Positions 61,318 through 64,000 of a DNA stretch of 64,000 nt are shown one piece after another (the first letter of the stretch is position 1; every line of letters starts with the position of its first letter). The notes beneath the pieces are model-generated. The model was not told the DNA's origin. It saw nothing but the letters and a program-made list of their open reading frames with translations, and searched no databases. Both the position numbers and the translations under genes were made by a program. The DNA comes from Arcobacter lacus (lineage in GTDB: Bacteria > Campylobacterota > Campylobacteria > Campylobacterales > Arcobacteraceae). The stretch spans positions 248,001 to 312,000 of the forward strand of contig NZ_MUXF01000001.1 in the NCBI RefSeq assembly GCF_003063295.1. The letters are read 5' to 3'.

Positions 61318-64000
61318 TTATTTTCTCAAATATCTTAAAGTTGTATTTATAATATCATCATCATCTTTTGATGGTGATTTTATACTCTCTTTTGTATCAT
61401 CAGCTTTTGTAAATGTAATATTCATCTCATAAGAACTAATAGTTTGAATTCCAAGTTTTAAAGCTAAAATTTTTATGATAATCAACTCAATAAACTGTTT
61501 TGTAACAATATCAGGCTTTCCAAATCTATCTTCCATCTCTTCTTCGATACTATAAACTTCTTGAATATCACTTGCTTTACTTAATCTTCTATAAAGTTCA
61601 AGTCTAACTCTATCTTCACTAATGTATTCATCACTTATATATGCTGAAATAGCTAGTTTTATATCAACTGTTTTCTTTTCACTTTTTTCATCACCACTTA
61701 AAGTTGCAAGAGTATCTTCCAACATTTTAAGATATAAACCATAACCTATTTGTTTGATATGTCCACTTTGTGCTTCACCTATGATATTTCCACCACCTCT
61801 GATTTCTAAATCTTGATGAGCTAAAGCAGTTCCACTTCCTAAATATGAGTTTGACTCTAAAGCAACAAGTCTTTTTACAGCATCATCTGTAATTGATTTT
61901 TTATCTTCAACTACATAATAACAATATCCCTCTTTATTACTTCGTCCAACTCGACCTCGAAGTTGATGTAAATCAGCAATTCCAAATCTATCTGCACCAT
62001 CAATTATAATAGAGTTTGCATTTGGTAAGTGAATTCCTGATTCAACAATAGAAGTTGCAAGTAAAATATCAAACTCTTTGTTTTCAAAGGCTTCTATGAT
62101 TTTTTCAGCCTGTTCTGGTTTTATTTGAGAGTGAATAATATCTATTTTGATATTTGGAACAATAGCTTCTATATCTTTTTTCTTTGCTTCAATTGATGCT
62201 ATGTTGTTGTGAACATAAAATAGTTGTCCACCTCTTCTTTTTTCTCTTAAAATTATCTCTTTGATTAGTTTTTCGCTGTACTCTTTTACATAAGTTCTCA
62301 CTCCCAATCTTTCACTAGGAGGCGTAAGAAGTGAACTCATACCTTTTAGTTTTGATAAAGCTAAGTTTAAAGTTCTTGGAATTGGAGTTGCACTCATAGA
62401 AAAAATATGTACATCTTCTCTTAATTGTTTTAATTTCTCTTTTTGTTTTACTCCAAATTTATGCTCTTCATCGATGATAACTAAAGCTAAATTAGAAGTT
62501 TTTATATCAAGTAAAGAGTGTGTTCCAATAACAAGTTTTATATCACCATTTTCTAAACCTTTTTTGATACTTGTTTTTTCTTTGGCTGTTGTTTTTCCAT
62601 CAAGCTTAGCAACTCTTATTCCAAAACTTTCAAGTCTTTTTTGAATACTATGATAGTGTTGAGTTGCCAAAAGTGTTGTCGGACATACAAATATAGTTTG
62701 ATAACCGTCTAAAATAACTGCCAATAAAGCATTCATAGCAACTTCTGTTTTTCCAAAACCAACATCACCTGAAAGAAGTCTATCCATAACTCGACCGCTA
62801 CTTAAATCATCAAAAATCTCTTTGATACTTCTTTTTTGGTCTTTTGTATATTCAAAACCTGCACTTTTTTGGAAATCTTCAAGAACTTTTTTATCTGTAT
62901 TGATTTTAATACCATTTACAAGTTCCCTTGCAGCTGCTAGTTTGATAATATCATTTGCAATAGCAAAAAGTTTATCTTTTACTTTCTCTTTTAGTTTTGC
63001 AAAACTTCCTTTTCCAAGCTTATCAACAACAGCATAAGAACTTCCATCAGCAACATATCTATCTATTAAATCAAGATTTTCAACAGGAACTAAAAGTTTA
63101 TCTTCTCCTTGATATTGAATAATTACAAAATCTCTTTTTGCACCCATTACAGTAACTGGTTCAATTCCTTTATATTGACCAATTCCATATTTTTCATGTA
63201 CCACAAAATCATTATATTGTAACTCATCAAGAACAAGTTTTACTTTTTTCTTTCTTCGTTTTTTTACTTCTTTATTTAAAGAGATTATTACTTCGTCATC
63301 TGAAACTAAATTTAAAATATAGTTTTCAAAAACATAATTAATATTTTTATCACTTAAATCTAAATCATAACCTTTTACTTTTGCTTCACTTCCACTAATT
63401 ATTGTGATTTTTTTATCATTATGAAAAGAGATAAACTCTTTTACATTTGCTGGATTTATCTCTTGATAATTTTTGCTATTGTAAATCTGAGGTGTAAGTA
63501 AAAACTTATCTTTATTTACTCTTTTTTCTTCAAAAACATAAACTTCTTCAAGCTCATCTAAAGCATCTTGAGTGATAAATGAACTCATTTTTTGAGGTAA
63601 ATACTCTCCAAGTTCTCCTAAATACCAAAATCCTAAAGAGTGAATATCTTTGATAAAAGCATCACTTGAAACAGTTTGAATTTGTTCATTTATCTCTTCA
63701 AAAGTTGCTTCATCAAGAGCAAGAAAAGCTGGATTTATAGAAAAGCTTTCAATCTCTTCTTTTGAAGATTTTTGGTCTTCAATATCAAACTTTCTGATAC
63801 TTTCAACCTCATCATCAAACAAACTTACTCTATATCCAAAATCACTTCCTAAAGGACAAATATCTAAAATATCACCACGAAGTGAAACTTCACCTTCACT
63901 TGTAACAATATCTACAAAATAGTATCCCCAATTGTATAGTTTACTTTTTAACTCTTCAAGATTTAATCTATCTGCAAAATTTATAGTAAAACTTTCAAAA
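61318..64000 (-). CDS. mfd: Transcription-repair coupling factor Mfd (runs off right edge)
   Basis: Mfd displaces stalled RNA polymerase and recruits UvrA to start repair. The frame is open from 61318 to the window edge, about 893 codons; the usual protein is about 1,000 residues or more, so the N-terminus is missing. The UvrB-like N-terminal region ('GEVSLRGDILDICPLG') is followed by the RNA-polymerase-binding CarD-like domain ('NDFVVHEKYGIGQYKGIE'). Next are the translocase with 'LLSGDVGFGKTEVAMNALLA', 'IDEEHKFGVKQKE', 'MSATPIPRTLNLAL' and 'HQLRGRVGRSNKEGYCYY', and the C-terminal TRCF domain. A TTG at 63822 is internal and not the start. Confidence 0.95.
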   Translation of the reverse strand, partial: FESFTINFADRLNLEELKSKLYNWGYYFVDIVTSEGEVSLRGDILDICPLGSDFGYRVSLFDDEVESIRKFDIEDQKSSKEEIESFSINPAFLALDEATFEEINEQIQTVSSDAFIKDIHSLGFWYLGELGEYLPQKMSSFITQDALDELEEVYVFEEKRVNKDKFLLTPQIYNSKNYQEINPANVKEFISFHNDKKITIISGSEAKVKGYDLDLSDKNINYVFENYILNLVSDDEVIISLNKEVKKRRKKKVKLVLDELQYNDFVVHEKYGIGQYKGIEPVTVMGAKRDFVIIQYQGEDKLLVPVENLDLIDRYVADGSSYAVVDKLGKGSFAKLKEKVKDKLFAIANDIIKLAAARELVNGIKINTDKKVLEDFQKSAGFEYTKDQKRSIKEIFDDLSSGRVMDRLLSGDVGFGKTEVAMNALLAVILDGYQTIFVCPTTLLATQHYHSIQKRLESFGIRVAKLDGKTTAKEKTSIKKGLENGDIKLVIGTHSLLDIKTSNLALVIIDEEHKFGVKQKEKLKQLREDVHIFSMSATPIPRTLNLALSKLKGMSSLLTPPSERLGVRTYVKEYSEKLIKEIILREKRRGGQLFYVHNNIASIEAKKKDIEAIVPNIKIDIIHSQIKPEQAEKIIEAFENKEFDILLATSIVESGIHLPNANSIIIDGADRFGIADLHQLRGRVGRSNKEGYCYYVVEDKKSITDDAVKRLVALESNSYLGSGTALAHQDLEIRGGGNIIGEAQSGHIKQIGYGLYLKMLEDTLATLSGDEKSEKKTVDIKLAISAYISDEYISEDRVRLELYRRLSKASDIQEVYSIEEEMEDRFGKPDIVTKQFIELIIIKILALKLGIQTISSYEMNITFTKADDTKESIKSPSKDDDDIINTTLRYLRK

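Noticed and set aside
61318-63822. Mfd starting at the TTG at 63822
   Set aside because: The frame continues upstream with clear Mfd sequence to the window edge, so the gene is simply cut by the window.

Overview
The window comes from the chromosome of a very AT-rich member of the Campylobacterota, most likely an Arcobacteraceae species (Arcobacter or Aliarcobacter). This rests on the base composition and on the gene families: a MutS7-type MutS with a C-terminal HNH nuclease, a TlpD-like soluble CZB chemoreceptor, an ArsS-like sensor kinase, a YmdB-type phosphodiesterase, and many sensor kinases and c-di-GMP proteins. The genus is inferred; no rRNA or tRNA gene is present, and I see no insertion sequence, prophage or CRISPR array.

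Left end (1-7474). This is the most distinctive locus, a quinohemoprotein amine dehydrogenase (QHNDH) system. On the minus strand the order is qhpA (diheme alpha subunit), qhpD (radical SAM crosslinking enzyme), qhpC (gamma subunit precursor), qhpB (beta-propeller subunit), qhpF (ABC exporter) and qhpE (subtilisin-like leader protease, cut by the window edge). A divergent AraC-type regulator (qhpR) lies across a 181-bp intergenic region. The gamma subunit keeps all eight residues that form the three Cys-Asp/Glu thioethers and the cysteine tryptophylquinone. QhpG, the expected Trp-hydroxylating flavoenzyme, is not in the window.

7485-13903. Two decayed genes come first: the C-terminal remnant of a Wzz-like chain-length protein, and an XRE-type regulator split by an in-frame TAA. 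Then follow mutS7-HNH, a small heme-binding protein, a thioredoxin-like protein and leuA. leuA has a near-consensus promoter, a 25-codon leader peptide with four consecutive Leu codons, and its own terminator.

13904-29298. This begins with a Cache-domain histidine kinase coupled to a REC-PAS-PAS-HD-GYP protein. A long minus-strand housekeeping run follows: prmA-ftsH, dusB with a membrane protein, accD-thiE-rlmH, metK, glmS and an inositol-monophosphatase-family gene. A near-identical hairpin element overlaps the ribosome-binding sites of accD and ubiE.

29363-40745. A cysteine-cluster protein and a periplasmic-sensor diguanylate cyclase precede a plus-strand, nine-gene operon. It encodes a MacB-like ABC permease and ATPase, a divergent heme-copper-oxidase-like membrane protein, a polytopic membrane protein, YceI, a thioredoxin-fold protein, a metallophosphoesterase and a two-component system. 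Three TTCAT repeats at 11-bp spacing sit in its upstream region. Downstream, at 40785-40959, is a candidate small structured transcript with a 12-codon ORF whose Shine-Dalgarno is buried in a hairpin.

41039-64000. groESL with a CIRCE operator is followed by ispA, a YbaB protein, panD, a secreted cyclophilin, cheW, xseA, ubiE, a ParA-like ATPase with a small tail-anchored partner, and ymdB. Next is a signalling cluster of CZB chemoreceptor, lone receiver and two PAS kinases, one apparently degenerate. After it come a BaiN-type flavoprotein that appears to start at ATT, a Cpx/ArsRS-like regulatory pair with a Spy-like periplasmic protein, an EEP-family hydrolase, a GNAT acetyltransferase, and mfd cut by the right edge.
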